Shown here: positions 10,466-21,715 of the stretch, piece after piece
How positions within the stretch are numbered: position 1 is the stretch's first letter
Layout: each line of letters begins with the position of its first letter
Source of the DNA: Phoma sp. XZ068
Taxonomy: Eukaryota > Ascomycota > Dothideomycetes > Pleosporales > Didymellaceae
Assembly (NCBI GenBank): GCA_004835665.1
Contig: RBKR01000001.1
Location: 2,418,001-2,482,000 of the forward strand
Length of the DNA stretch: 64,000 bases
Reading direction: 5' to 3'
Translations under genes and position numbers: made by a program
Notes under the pieces: model-generated
Told to the model about the DNA's origin: nothing
The model's input: only the letters and a program-made list of their open reading frames with translations
Database searches by the model: none

Positions 10466-12331
10466 TTACAAAGCAACATCGAGAACCAAACTGACATCGC
10501 TGACTTGGGTGCCAGCAAGGTCTTCGAGGACGGGTATCAGATCGAGGAGTTCGTTATCGTGGGCGTCAGAGAACCAGCTGCTGATCGGGACGGCGTGTTG
10601 CGGATGGAAGATGTACGATGTCGGCGAGTTGTCGATAATGATGGTGTCCTTGAGGTCACGGCCAATTTGCGAGAGATCCTGGAGTGTGGTTAGCGTAAGA
10701 GCGAATAGGGGCGGAGAACCTGCGGACTTACCTTGACGTAGTTACCCTGGTGGTTGTAACAGCTTTCACGGAACAGTCTGTGATGAACAACATTGTGGAT
10801 GTCAAGCTGGTCGAGAAGTGGATCGCCGTACTGTGCTTGTTAGCCCAGCGTTTCTACGGGAGACGCAAAGACATACCTTTGATACTGATGCGGTGAAAAC
10901 AACAACCTCGTACAGCTCGCCGACCCTCTTCATAAATTGGTCGACGCCTGGACGCTTGATAACGTATACATTGTGGTACTGGCCCTCGATCTCAACAGGG
11001 ATGGTAAAGTCGGCCTGATGCAGAATCTAGAAAGATGTTAGTCAAAATATCTGAAACACGATATCATCAGAAACGTACCTTAAAGCTGCTGTGGACCAAA
11101 GTCTCATCAAGATCCAAAACCAGGCATTTCTTACCCTTGAACCTGGGCTCGATGGGACCGAGAAGGGATTTCTGGGGCTCTGAAGTCTCCGAAAACTCTG
11201 AAGTTTGCTTATGGACAGTTTCCTGTCTCTGATCAAGCGGCGGTGGAGGAGGAAGGTCTACTTTGTGCTGTTCGGTCGATGCAACTGCGACAATCGGATC
11301 TTCGCCTTCATGGGGCACGTCCTTGCTTGACAACGGAACGTCTTTCATTTCCAAGTCATCATCCAACACTTTTTGGTCCTTGGATCGATCCTCGATGATC
11401 CTTTGCTGCTCTTCCGAAGGCCTGCTAACGACGGGGGTGGTACCGGGAGTCGGGTTCTGAACGTTGATGGCGGGGTGGTCGGTCTGCAAAAGACCAGGCT
11501 GCACAGGCACCGGGGGCAGAGCTGCCTCTGAAGCTGGCTGTTTCTTCGACGTGCTTCTTGTAACAATCTGGGGCGGGTTGTCGTGGGACGGTCGGCCTAG
11601 CTCAGCAGTGCCATCACCACCGGACCTGGGCTTCTCAGCAGTGCCTGGGCCGAATGTCTCAGTTGCTGCTTTCTCATCAACTGGATCCTTTGAGTCTCCC
11701 GTGCTCGACTCAGCAGCAGCAGGCTGGTATTGTTTCTTGACAGGTGTCGATTGCGATGTGCGGCCCTCCGGAATCTTCTCGGCCCGCTTGACATTTTCCA
11801 GGGGTGTACCTTCTTCCTGAATATCCTTGGGCGCAAAGCACGGCAGGCATGAGAGCAACCCTCCCGTCTTCCTCGCCTTGCTCCTTGTTGAGCCTTCGCG
11901 GTTGGCGGCGGTGGTGGCAGGCATTGGGGGTGCCTGGGCGGTTTTGTCGGGGTGGTTGGTTGGCTGTCCGGAGCGCTTGCTGCTCGCAGTGCTCGCAGCT
12001 CTTCGCTTGCCCATGAAGCTGCGCTTCGAGTTCTTTGACCCCTTTCCAATGCTCTCGGCGTCGGCTGCAGTGATTCCACTCAGCCCAGTCGCAGAAGGTG
12101 TCTGTGGGTCGTTTGTGTTTGAGGGGATGTCCAGCAGCGGCTGCTTGCCTCGCTGCGAGCCTGGCGTAGCTGTTAGCAATTGTCCCCAAGCGTGGTCCTG
12201 CTGCAGCAGAATCAATGCAGCGGTGGGTGATGTGACATACCGTCACCGTTGGGCTGGGCGGTGCCGAGGCCCACGACGGGCTTCTCGGTCGACGATGCGC
12301 CGGCAGCGGACAGGGTAGGGTCGGTGCTCAT
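10466..12331 (-). CDS. Psr1/NIF-type (FCP1-like) protein phosphatase
   Basis: Predicted HAD-family Ser/Thr phosphatase of the CTD-small-phosphatase/Psr1 type, which in yeast acts at the plasma membrane in stress responses. Exons 12331-12241, 12160-11079, 11026-10877, 10830-10732 and 10678-10466 give 544 residues. The first ~370 residues are Ser/Pro/Lys-rich, with GLLSCLPCF carrying closely spaced cysteines that could be lipidated. The catalytic domain starts KCLVLDLDETLVHSSFK (DxDxT at about residues 378-382), continues VYVIKRPGVDQFMKRVGELY, VVVFTASVSKYGDPLLDQLD, and ends IIIDNSPTSYIFHPQHA with NELLDLIPVLEDL. All four introns are 46-80 bases, and the splice sites fall at usual places for the family. 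Only 71 codons are in the last exon. Confidence 0.9.
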
Positions 12332-14647
12332 AGCTGCGCGACAGAGGCCTCAGACGGGCAAGGCGATTAGCGGTGAGACGTAGTGATAGACGGAGGACGG
12401 GCGTCGGCGGCGGCGACTGCAGGCGCGGTCGCGTGGAGTGGTAACCTCGTGGGCGGTCGCTGACGTTGTCGACCCGTTGACCCGTTGACCAGAGCTCCTC
12501 CGTTCGCTGCTTCCTAATCGGGCAATTGGCAGTCACAGCACAGCTGTCGGAAGGCGCACGAGATGGAATGAGCGGACACGGCGTCGCGATGGCAAGAAGC
12601 GGTCGTCGAGGGTGCGCGCGGGTGAACGAGAGAGGCGGCGTAGGGAGCTACGAGGTCAGGATCGGTGCTTGGGATGAGGCTGGTTCGCTAACGCGGGCGG
12701 AAATGAGACGCCGTCTTTCACCGTCATCAAGCGCCAATACTCCACCCACCGAATTGTTGCTTAGCGGCGGCACGGGCTGCCTTCTCCAGCTGTGCTGCGG
12801 CTGCGTTGCGGCTGCGTTTGCGGTCGCGGCTCTCAGACTGACGAGGAATGCGAAACTGCCTGCACGAGGTACGGGTCGGGTCGTCTGCTCTGGCAACTGT
12901 CTCTGGGGCTGTGCGAACGGCCACACCAGAGACAGGGGCCTCTTTATGGAGAGTGCATGTATGCCTGTCTCTAGCACTGTTTGGTGCTAGCCGGGCGGCC
13001 GCTGCTGAGCGGCCCAGGCCCAAACTCGCTCCTCTTCCATCCTGCACTCCATCTGGTGGGTGGGTGCCGTGGGCGCTGCTGTCACCGAGTCATCCAATAG
13101 CAGGCCGTCTCTCGTCCTTCGAACAGGAACCCGTCGTATTCAGGGAATGCGATCGCAGAAGCAAGAAGCACATCACTCCTGGGACTGGGCTTCCTCGAGG
13201 CTTGAGCTTCATCAAGGCCGCCAGGTTGGCCTTCGCTCAATAATTCGCGAGCCCTGCATACGGCAACGGACTCTCTTCGGAGTCCTTCACGTCTTCAACC
13301 GGCCGCCTGGCCAAGCTCACATCACAGTTAAGCGCCGTCGCACGGGGACATCACATCTGCAGCCTATCGCGGCCCACAGCAGCTGTGAGACCAGATGCAC
13401 CTCTGCCGCCGCATCCTGGATCCTGGCCCCATATCATTCCATGATCCTGTCAACCTCGAAGCGGACCTTGCAGCGTGGATAAACTTCAGCGAAGCTTTGT
13501 GTTGACGTACAGACTTCACAACAATGTTTTGCTGCTACCTGTCACATGCCAGATGATGTCTTGCGTTCCACGCTGTGGCGAACCAGCTTGCAGTAACGGC
13601 CCGTCGCACGTCGAGATCATCCCGTGCCGATCTTGCAGCTTCGAAGACGTCCATTCCTTGTCGAACAGTCACAAGATGTCTCTCCACAACACCTGAGGGT
13701 GTGCTGCACTGGCGATCAACGCTTAAAGCGCCACACCTTGCGGGGAGGCTGGTAGTCCCGCGATGGCGCGCTGAACTGCTTCCGCGAGGAAAATTCTTGA
13801 GGGAAGAAGCAAAGGCATGCAACCATGTATGGACAGGTGACCATTTGATGCTTCACAGAAACGGCATCTGTTCCGCCTGAGACAAGTTCGGACGGCTTAA
13901 TGCACTTATCAGGATGCTGTACCACCTTCTGGAAGATTGCTAGATACAAATTGGCAGACAGGACTGAGTTCAACCTGACAGCCTGTTTAGCCTAAGGCTT
14001 GGAGCTGATATCCCGAACTTGCGAGCAGGTACAAGTATTGGCAAAGCAAGTCTAACTAGTTCCCTTCAGCCCAGGATTAGACCATTGCATGTCCTGGGCT
14101 AAAATATGGCTAAAATACATTGCTGGCTAAAGTACTGACAAGTGATATGTTTGAGATTAGGACACCTGCAGCTGAGATTTCTGTTGTGGATGGTGATACA
14201 AGTAACTGCCTTTGTTTCTAACAGGCTGTTTATTTAATCCCCAGGACTGTAATGGAGATCGGATTGAGTTATGCAAGGTCTATGTAGTAAAGGCACAGGA
14301 TCACATGCGAGCATGCAGTCTGCATTTGGCATAGGGATGATATCATCTCTCATAGAGGTCTGTAGGATGCAAAGAGTGGCAAGAGTTCGTTTGCCCCAAG
14401 CTCTCACATCGTGCCTGACGATCGTGCTCAGGTGTCAGTGCGTGAATGTCAACGATCACCCCGCAAGGCTGGCAGCTGAACCCTTGCACATTAGCTTGAG
14501 CTAAGCTTTCCGCTCCATACTTCTACATTGCATAGCTCTCCCAACCATTCTCACTCTATTGGCTTACTGCGTCCTCCGCAGCAAGGTTTCTGTAGCTGCA
14601 TACAGCGCATTCATTCACTTCGCTCATATCCTCCCGTTCACTCCACG
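12332..14647. other. Long intergenic region between divergent genes
   Basis: About 2.3 kb between the phosphatase (-) and SDS22 (+) starts. It holds a GC-rich stretch with repeated GGCTGCG (about 12790-12830) and a perfect 9-base inverted repeat at 14068-14100. Open frames on both strands look like noise. Confidence 0.5.
14068..14100. repeat. Perfect inverted repeat (hairpin)
   Basis: AGCCCAGGA at 14068-14076 is matched by TCCTGGGCT at 14092-14100 with a 15-base loop. It is followed by three GGCTAAA copies within about 40 bases. It lies 550 bases upstream of the SDS22 start; its role is unknown. Confidence 0.6.
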
Positions 14648-15890
14648 ATGACTGAGCCAAATACTGCCCCGCCCGCGGAGGTTGACCCCGCCACCGCAGG
14701 CACTGCCGCGATACACGACAAAGACAAAGAAGAGCACAAACCACGAGACAGCAAAGGCTGGGATGGCAAACTGAGGGTCGACAAGTCAGTCGTGGTGAAA
14801 TACCCTGCAGACCCGAACGCAGAAGTGCAGAGCGATGCAGAAGAGTCGGAGGATGAAGGGCCACCGCCTGATGAGATCCAGGCAGACGAAGATCTTCTCG
14901 ACGATGTTCCGGACGACGAAGACGAGATCGAACTCGTACACTGCAAGATTGGGGACATGTCTTTGCTGAAGCTGGAGAGATTCAAGCAGATGAGGGTACG
15001 TTCGGTCGGCTTGTGGGTACAACGCATTTGTTAATGATTACAGCGTCTTTGCCTGCGCCAAAATCGCATACAGACTATTGAGATCCCCACCGATGCCGCT
15101 GCAACTTTGACCGAAATCGACCTTTACGACAACCTCATCTCGCACGTCAAAGGCTTCGAGGCCTTCACCGAACTCACATCGCTCGACCTTTCCTTCAACA
15201 AGATAAAGCACATCAAGCGTTTAGACCACCTGAAGAAGCTGAAAGATCTGTACTTTGTGCAGAATAAGATCAGCACGATCGAGAACCTGGATGGCCTGAC
15301 CAACTTGCGACAAATCGAGCTAGGCGCTAATAGGGTACGCGAGATTCAGAATCTGGAGACACTCACAGGACTGGAGGAGTTGTGGTTGGGTAAGAACAAA
15401 ATCACGGAGATTAAGGGCCTCGATACCCTCACAAACCTTAAGATCCTGTCCATTCAGTCAAATAGGCTGCGTACAATATCTGGGCTTGACAAGCTTCTCA
15501 ACTTGGAAGAGCTACACATCTCGCACAACCTACTTACTTCGTTGGACGGGCTGGAGCACAACACAAACTTACAGGTCATCGATATCAGTTCAAATCCTAT
15601 CGAGCATCTTTCCGGTCTGAAGACTCTTACACATCTGACAGAGTTCTGGGCTTCGAACTGCAAGCTTAGCAACTTCGCTGAAGTTGAGAAGGAGCTCAGA
15701 GACAAGGAAGAGCTGGAGACTGTGTATTTCGAAGGCAACCCCCTTCAGAGAGCGCAGCCAGCATTGTACCGCAACAAAGTACGACTGGCCCTGCCGCAGA
15801 TCAAGCAGATTGATGCCAGTAAGTGTCCCTCATCATTCATGAATGATGCTGTTCACTAACACAGACGCAGCGTACGTGAAACAAGTGTAG
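14648..15890 (+). CDS. sds22: SDS22, leucine-rich-repeat regulator of protein phosphatase 1
   Basis: Nuclear regulatory subunit that binds PP1 and helps its activity in mitosis. Exons 14648-14995, 15044-15818 and 15871-15890 give 380 residues. The N-terminus (about 110 residues) is acidic and disordered (DAEESEDEGPPPDE). From residue ~117 there is a run of about ten SDS22-type leucine-rich repeats, for example LTSLDLSFNKIKHIKRLDHL and LKDLYFVQNKISTIENLDGL. The cap ends QIKQIDATYVKQV. The last exon is only 20 bases; I chose the acceptor at 15870 because it gives the conserved DATYV ending, while an earlier AG would add residues. Length is typical of fungal Sds22. Confidence 0.93.
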
Positions 15891-16539
15891 TACACACGAG
15901 ACAGGATAGCAGAGACAATGGGCCTCATATATGAGCTCGAACAGGAGATGGCTATGAAAGAGAAGCGACGTGCAGAAGCGAGAGGCATACTGGGCGTTCG
16001 GGGCAGGGTCATGGATCTGGTGGACCTAATGTTAGACTTTCTCATGATACTGTATTTGCATGGCGCAGGGGTCAGCATATGCATCTGCATAGCACGGCGT
16101 TGGAAAGGTACACATTACTAGCACACAGCTTGCGAGTACTGAGACAAAAGTACACACAAATACAATGTCTCAAGTCACTTCTAAGGTTGTTTGTTTTCTG
16201 TTATTGCTACAGGACTTACCACACCTTGAATACGAAACGAATGAATTTGCTTGTCCAACACACATACCTTTTGAGTTACTAGCCTTGGAATGAGCATTGT
16301 GCTTATCGCGGCAGCGTCCGCAACACGCGTTGATGGGGACGGGAAACGCGAGTGGTGGCGCTAAAGCGACAGGGGTCCTGTTGTTTACTATTTTGGCTTG
16401 GCAGTTGGCCAACAAGCCGAGAGCGCAACATCAACACCATCTTCTACCACGCGCTTGTGTATTTGGTTGTGACGTAGCATGCTTAGGTGGAATTGTTCGC
16501 TCTTTTACCACTAACGGGACAAGAAGATATAGACTCGAG
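15891..16539. other. Intergenic region
   Basis: About 650 bases holding the SDS22 3' flank and the kinesin promoter. No other gene is seen. Confidence 0.5.
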
Positions 16540-19500
16540 ATGGAAGACCTGGTACGCATTTTCCAACCGAACCCTCGATGCGCCTCAACGGCGGATTTTA
16601 ACACTGCTCATAGGACTTCAAGAAGGCCTCGGCCCTCCCCAAGCCTGCCTCACGTCTCCCCCAGATCTCGTCGCCGCCTCGTCCTCTCTCCGAACTACAA
16701 AACGGCAGCATGAATGCGCGTAGTGGCATTCCCCCGCCCATGACGAGCGCGAAGCACAAACCGTCGAGCTGTAAATCGTTCCTGCCCATATACTGTGAGC
16801 CGGACAGGCCACTAACACACCCAGTGCCCGAACCGGCAACAAAGGTACGACGAACGCTGGCCGAAAGGGCCGGTGACCCGCTCAATCGCAAACCTACCGC
16901 ACCGCCGAGTTCGCGCCCTCTCTCCAGCAGTGTTAAGGGCGCTGTTGCGAGGAAAGACCGCGGTTTCTCGGCTTCGACGTCCACATCCCGCGCCGGATCA
17001 CGCCCTCCCTCGCGAAGCACAGCGGCGCCCTCCTTCAGTGCAAGCATGGGCCCCGGCGCAAAGGCACCGAGACCTAAATCAGCCTACGGACAGTACGCCG
17101 GTACGCACGTACGCAGCAAGTCCCATCATGCGGCTGCTCGTCCTGCGACCTCGATGATTCGACGGGAAGAGGAAGAAGACGATGAAGAAGAAAGAGGTGT
17201 GCAACCAATTCTCATATCTACAAACCCTGGAGAGAGCTTCAAAGCTCCCAGGAAGTCGCGTCAAACCCATCAGAACCGCCCACACTCCATCAGCATACCA
17301 GCACAGCAAGCATTTCATTTGTCACATGCACGATCGATATCATCCCCTGCATTTCGCCCAATCACACCAGTACAGGAGGAACCTGCCGATGCCGACTGTG
17401 AGGAGGTCCGTAGGAGTCTCAGAGCGCTCACTTTGGGCGCTCCGGATACAGACAATCACAATGTTGGTGTCGGACATGGTATGCCCTGCTCTGATAGGGA
17501 CAACCCCTTTATCAAGCCGTCACGGCCTTCACGACTTCCCCACGCAACGCCTACTCGTCAGCCTCCTGTTCAGACCCCCACTCGACCTCCATCTTCTACG
17601 CCTCGACACACGCGCAAGCGCTTTCTGAACAGGTTTACTAACGACCAATGTCCAGACTTTTACGACGATCGAATGGAGGCTATGGAGCGGCAGTTCAGCG
17701 CCTTCAAAGAGAAAATGGAAACAGACATGCAAAAGGCGACAGATCAGAAGGAGAGCATCCAGCAACTTCAGAGCCGTGGTACGTATTCCTTCATGGGAGA
17801 TCGCCCTGTCGCAAATATGGAGCTACATTTAGTGATCTGGATAAATTTAAGCTAACATTGGAGGATGTAGTCACTGAGCTCGAAGCCATCCGCGCTCGCT
17901 TGGAGAGTGTCAATAGAGATTTGGAGACTGACCTAAAAGATGCTAAGAGCTGCATGAAAACAATGGAGATGGAGATGGAAATGACCAAACGAAACATCGC
18001 ATTTGAAACTGACGATATTCGACGAAAGCACCGTAACGAGATTGAAGATATCGAGAACAAGCACGAAAAGGCGACCCACCGATGGCAGACAGAGAAGGAA
18101 GCAGACGAAGAAAAGGTCCGCAGAAAGTTCGAGGCACAAATCGACAAGCTCTTGAAAGAGCACAAGGAACAACTGGATGAACTGAACGCGAAACTGTCCA
18201 AGGAGACCGAGGTAGAGCGCAAAAGGCAATTACAAAAAGAGCAGGAAGTCGAGGCCGAGTATGCCTCGAAGTTGCGTGCCGCTGGCATTGAAGCCGATGC
18301 AAAGCAGCGGGAGCTACAGCTTGTTCAAGGAGATCTTGTTAACGTCAAGTCGGAATTGGATCGAGAGCGTGCCTTGAAGACTGCACTTCAAGGTCAGTTA
18401 ACGGACTCGACGACCAAGAACCTCACACTCGAGTCTGCAAACACGGCCATGAAGGAGAAGATTAACTTCCTGGAATCGGACAGCCAGGCGCAATCGTCGG
18501 CCTACAACGACCTCCACAGGCGCATGCAGGAAGCCATTGAGGCTGCCGAAGAGGCGCACGAGAAATTGCGTCAGGAAGAGACATTGAGGCGAAAGCTCTT
18601 CAACCAGGTACAAGAACTGAAGGGCAACATCAGAGTGATGTGTCGTGTACGACCAGCGCACGCATCCGAATCTGATCCTGCCAAGATCTCGTTCCCTGAT
18701 GTCGACACCGACAGTAAGGAAGTGGCTATCCAAGGACCTGAGAAGATTAGTGCAACTGGCAAGGACATCACCGCTGCATACCAATACTCGTTCGATCGTG
18801 TCTTTGGCCCCACCTCAAAGAACCTCGAGGTATTCGATGAGATTAGCCAACTTGTGCAGAGCGCACTCGATGGCTACAACGTTTGCATCTTCTGTTACGG
18901 TCAAACCGGCTCTGGTAAGACGTACACGATGTCTTCGGCAGACGGTATGATCCCTTTGGCAACGGCACAGATCTACGCAGAAGCACAACGTTTGGAGGAG
19001 AAGGGCTGGCGCTACAAGATCGAAGGCTCTTTCATTGAAGTCTACAATGAGACATACAACGACTTGCTCGGCCGTTCTGAAGACCTTGATAAAAAGAAGG
19101 TCGAAGTCCGACACGACCCAGCGAAGAAGCAGACCAACCTCGAGAACACAGTCAGCATCGAACTGGATGGTCCAGACCGAGTCACCGAACTCTTGAAGAC
19201 GGCTGACAAGAACCGAACGGTAGCTGCTACAAAAGCCAACATGCGATCATCCCGATCTCACTCAGTCTTTATCCTAAAGCTTGTTGGTACAAACGAGATC
19301 ACTGGCGAGAGGAGTGAGGGCACCCTCAACCTCGTCGATCTTGCTGGTTCAGAGCGCCTCGAGCACTCAAAGGTAGAGGGCGCACGCCTGAAGGAGACCC
19401 AAAACATCAACAAGAGTTTGAGCTGTCTCGGCGACGTCATCAACGCCCTTGGTTCGTCTAAGGAAGGCGCACACATTCCGTACAGAAACTCGAAGGTATG

Positions 19501-19717
19501 TATCCGAAATACATGGAGCCTGAGATCGACAACTAACATAACACAGCTGACTTACCTTCTCCAATACTCGCTTGGCGGCAACTCAAAGACACTCATGTTC
19601 GTCATGGTCAGCCCGCTGCAAGCACATCTGCAAGAGACAGTTACCAGTCTCAAGTTTGCAACGAAGGTGCACAACACGCACATTGGTACCGCAAAGAAGC
19701 AGACCAAGACAGCGTAG
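16540..19717 (+). CDS. klpA: Kinesin-14 motor (KlpA/Kar3-type)
   Basis: Minus-end-directed C-terminal kinesin acting on spindle microtubules. Exons 16540-16551, 16614-17778, 17871-19495 and 19547-19717 give 990 residues. The first exon is only 12 bases (MEDL). It joins in phase 0 to a frame reading RPLSELQNGSMNARSGIPPP, so translation from 16540 is favoured over the inner ATG at 16710. Residues ~1-330 are basic and Ser/Pro-rich, ~370-640 form a long coiled coil, and the neck leads into GNIRVMCRVRP. Motor motifs: P-loop GQTGSGKT (about residue 735), SSRSHSVF and LVDLAGSER, ending in SLKFATKVHNT. The intron at 17779-17870 uses GTACGT, branch GCTAAC and TAG; a shorter alternative was judged weaker because it splits the coiled coil with a non-consensus donor. 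Confidence 0.92.
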
Positions 19718-20142
19718 ATGTGGATGTTCAAGACGAAGCAGTATCATGTGGATGGAGTATGGTTTACGGTGTTGCTTGTGTACGTATTTTTCCCGCAGCG
19801 GCTGTTGAAGTGTTCGAGGCCGTCTCGATATCATATCTGTTTGACTGTTTGTGGCGTGTTTGGACCTGCAAAGAGCATCTTCGGCCTATGGCTGGCTCCC
19901 CTCATGATTGCGAACTATATCGGCGTTGGACGTATGACTTTTTGGGTAGCAATGCATGACGATTTACAAGTTATATTTCTGCTCTCGCTGCCTGTTGTAA
20001 CTGCACTGGGAGCGCAGGCATGTCACCGTGAGTGCGTTTGCAAGTACAAACCAATGTGAGACTGTAAAAACGACCATCGATGCGCCTTGTTGTTAACCTC
20101 AAAAGTTGAAGCAATCGCATCGAGTGGCAGTGCGCTTCCACA
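19718..20142. other. Intergenic region
   Basis: About 425 bases: kinesin 3' flank and promoter of the next gene. Nothing else is evident. Confidence 0.4.
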
Positions 20143-20733
20143 ATGCTTCGCAGCATCCTCACTATGCTAGGTCTCATCTCACACTGTGCCTCGTCCTATG
20201 TGACAGCACCACCACCATCACTGCCCCACAAACATAACATCACGGCCCTGCATTTCTCTCTGCCTAACACCATCATCAATACTACCTCCACATCAGCCTC
20301 TCAACGGTTCATTTATGTCCCAAACGACGCAATCAACGCTCTACAAGCACCCGTGCCTACATCCACAGTCGTTATAACGCTCAGGTCCGCCAGCGCCAGA
20401 GCCTCAACAACCTCTACAACCTCCACAGAAAAGTATACCGTGCCAACGGCGTATCTAAGCCAAGTACCCAAGAACTGGCCGTACAGCAAGTTCGGGGTCG
20501 GCAGGGTAGCAGAGACAGCGACCTGGGGATTGACAGATGGAGAGGGGAAGACGGTGGCAGTGGTGAAGCATGAGGTGTGCTGGTTTCCGAGGCCACTGTG
20601 GACGGGGGCGGGTGCTGTGTTGGAGGGGTGGAGGCCGACGTTTGTGGTTACGGGGGTGAAGGGTGGGGGTGTGGAGACGGGGATTGCGAGGGCGAGTGGG
20701 ATGATGGAGGGGCCGATTGAGACTGGAGTGTAA
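20143..20733 (+). CDS. Hypothetical secreted protein
   Basis: Single-exon frame of 196 residues that I do not recognise. It begins with a plausible signal peptide (MLRSILTMLGLISHCASSYV, cleavage perhaps after residue ~19). It then has a Thr/Ser-rich section with two possible N-glycosylation sites (NIT, NTT). Cysteine is scarce: one in the signal region and one in VCWFPRPLW. The C-terminal half is Gly-rich (GVKGGGVETG). The high GC of its third positions toward the 3' end and the signal peptide favour a real gene, but no conserved family supports it. It converges with the Nudix gene, 123 bases away. Confidence 0.5.
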   Translation: MLRSILTMLGLISHCASSYVTAPPPSLPHKHNITALHFSLPNTIINTTSTSASQRFIYVPNDAINALQAPVPTSTVVITLRSASARASTTSTTSTEKYTVPTAYLSQVPKNWPYSKFGVGRVAETATWGLTDGEGKTVAVVKHEVCWFPRPLWTGAGAVLEGWRPTFVVTGVKGGGVETGIARASGMMEGPIETGV

Positions 20734-20856
20734 ATGGTAGATGTGCTGAGGACTCAAAATCTCGGGCTTTGGGTAGATCCATTCTTGAAATCATGTAGGG
20801 TATTAAATCTTTCGGAATTCTTCCTACCGTCTGAGGGCTACAGCATCGTGTCTTGC

Positions 20857-21715
20857 TCAAGTCAACTTCCACCTCTTTGCGAACTCGACGCCTTGTGCAA
20901 GCGTGCCCACCCTCGCATCCAGTACGTAACCTTCTCTCTCGAGTTTCACGCATTCTTCGTAGAGATTTGTCAGCGGGACAGTGAAGGTCTCGATGAATTC
21001 TCCAGGCTCAAGATTTGGCTGAGGATTCTGATTCTCTGGAAGAGACATGTCCACTGTGACTTGGATCATCCTAAGATTTGTGTTGCAGAAGCCGGGATCT
21101 GCAGGCTGTTAGCACATGGTGGGATACACCGAAGCCCTCAAGACCCTTGACTTTTCGTGCAAACCAGTGACGCTTCGAATATCGGATTCACTCACCATTA
21201 AACATCACAGGACTGACACCAAAGCTTCCCTCCATGACATTACCCACATACCCCGTCTCTTCCTTCAACTCACGAATCGCACATTCCTCCGGGCTCTCAC
21301 CAGGATCCATTAAGCCAGCTGGAATCTCAATCACGACGGCATCAGCCGGTGCACGCCATTGCTTCTGCAGGACAATGCGAGGAGATTCGTTTGGCTTAGA
21401 CGGATCATTTAATATCGCAGCAACGCCAATGGCATCGATATCGCAGCCTTTGATACGAGTGAGGCGCTCAGCGGACTCCCACAGGCGTTCTTGGCCTTCG
21501 GGGTCTTTGAATGTGATGCTACACGTCGTTAGATGGAGTCCGGATGTGATGAGTAGCGGCACGGGCGTACGAGACTAGTGTTGCCCATTTGGCGTCTTTG
21601 TAGTTCTGGAGATCGTTAAGTTTCCGGATGGTAAAGGTCTGCTGAAGCGACTGACGAGCGGCTCTGTTTTGATGACTTTGGAGGGGTTGTCGGATGCTTT
21701 GCTTGAAGATCCCAT
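20857..21715 (-). CDS. Nudix hydrolase, ADP-ribose/ADP-sugar pyrophosphatase (Ysa1-like)
   Basis: Predicted hydrolase splitting ADP-ribose or ADP-sugars to AMP and sugar phosphate. Exons 21715-21656, 21605-21571, 21518-21196 and 21098-20857 give 219 residues. The start reads KVIKTEPL, then NYKDAKWATLVSITFKDPEG and ERLWESAERLTR, which is the NUDT5/Ysa1 N-terminal dimer region. The Nudix box is complete: GLMDPGESPEECAIRELKEE followed by TG. After it come DPGFCNTNLRMIQVTVD and the C-terminal helix. The 35-base second exon and the GTCAGT donor of intron 1 are unusual, but frame and conservation support them. It shares a long upstream region with the membrane-protein gene at 24125. Confidence 0.88.

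Noticed and set aside
12526..12990. 154-codon plus-strand frame
   Set aside because: Low-complexity Ala/Arg/Ser translation in a GC-rich upstream region with an opposing frame over the same bases.
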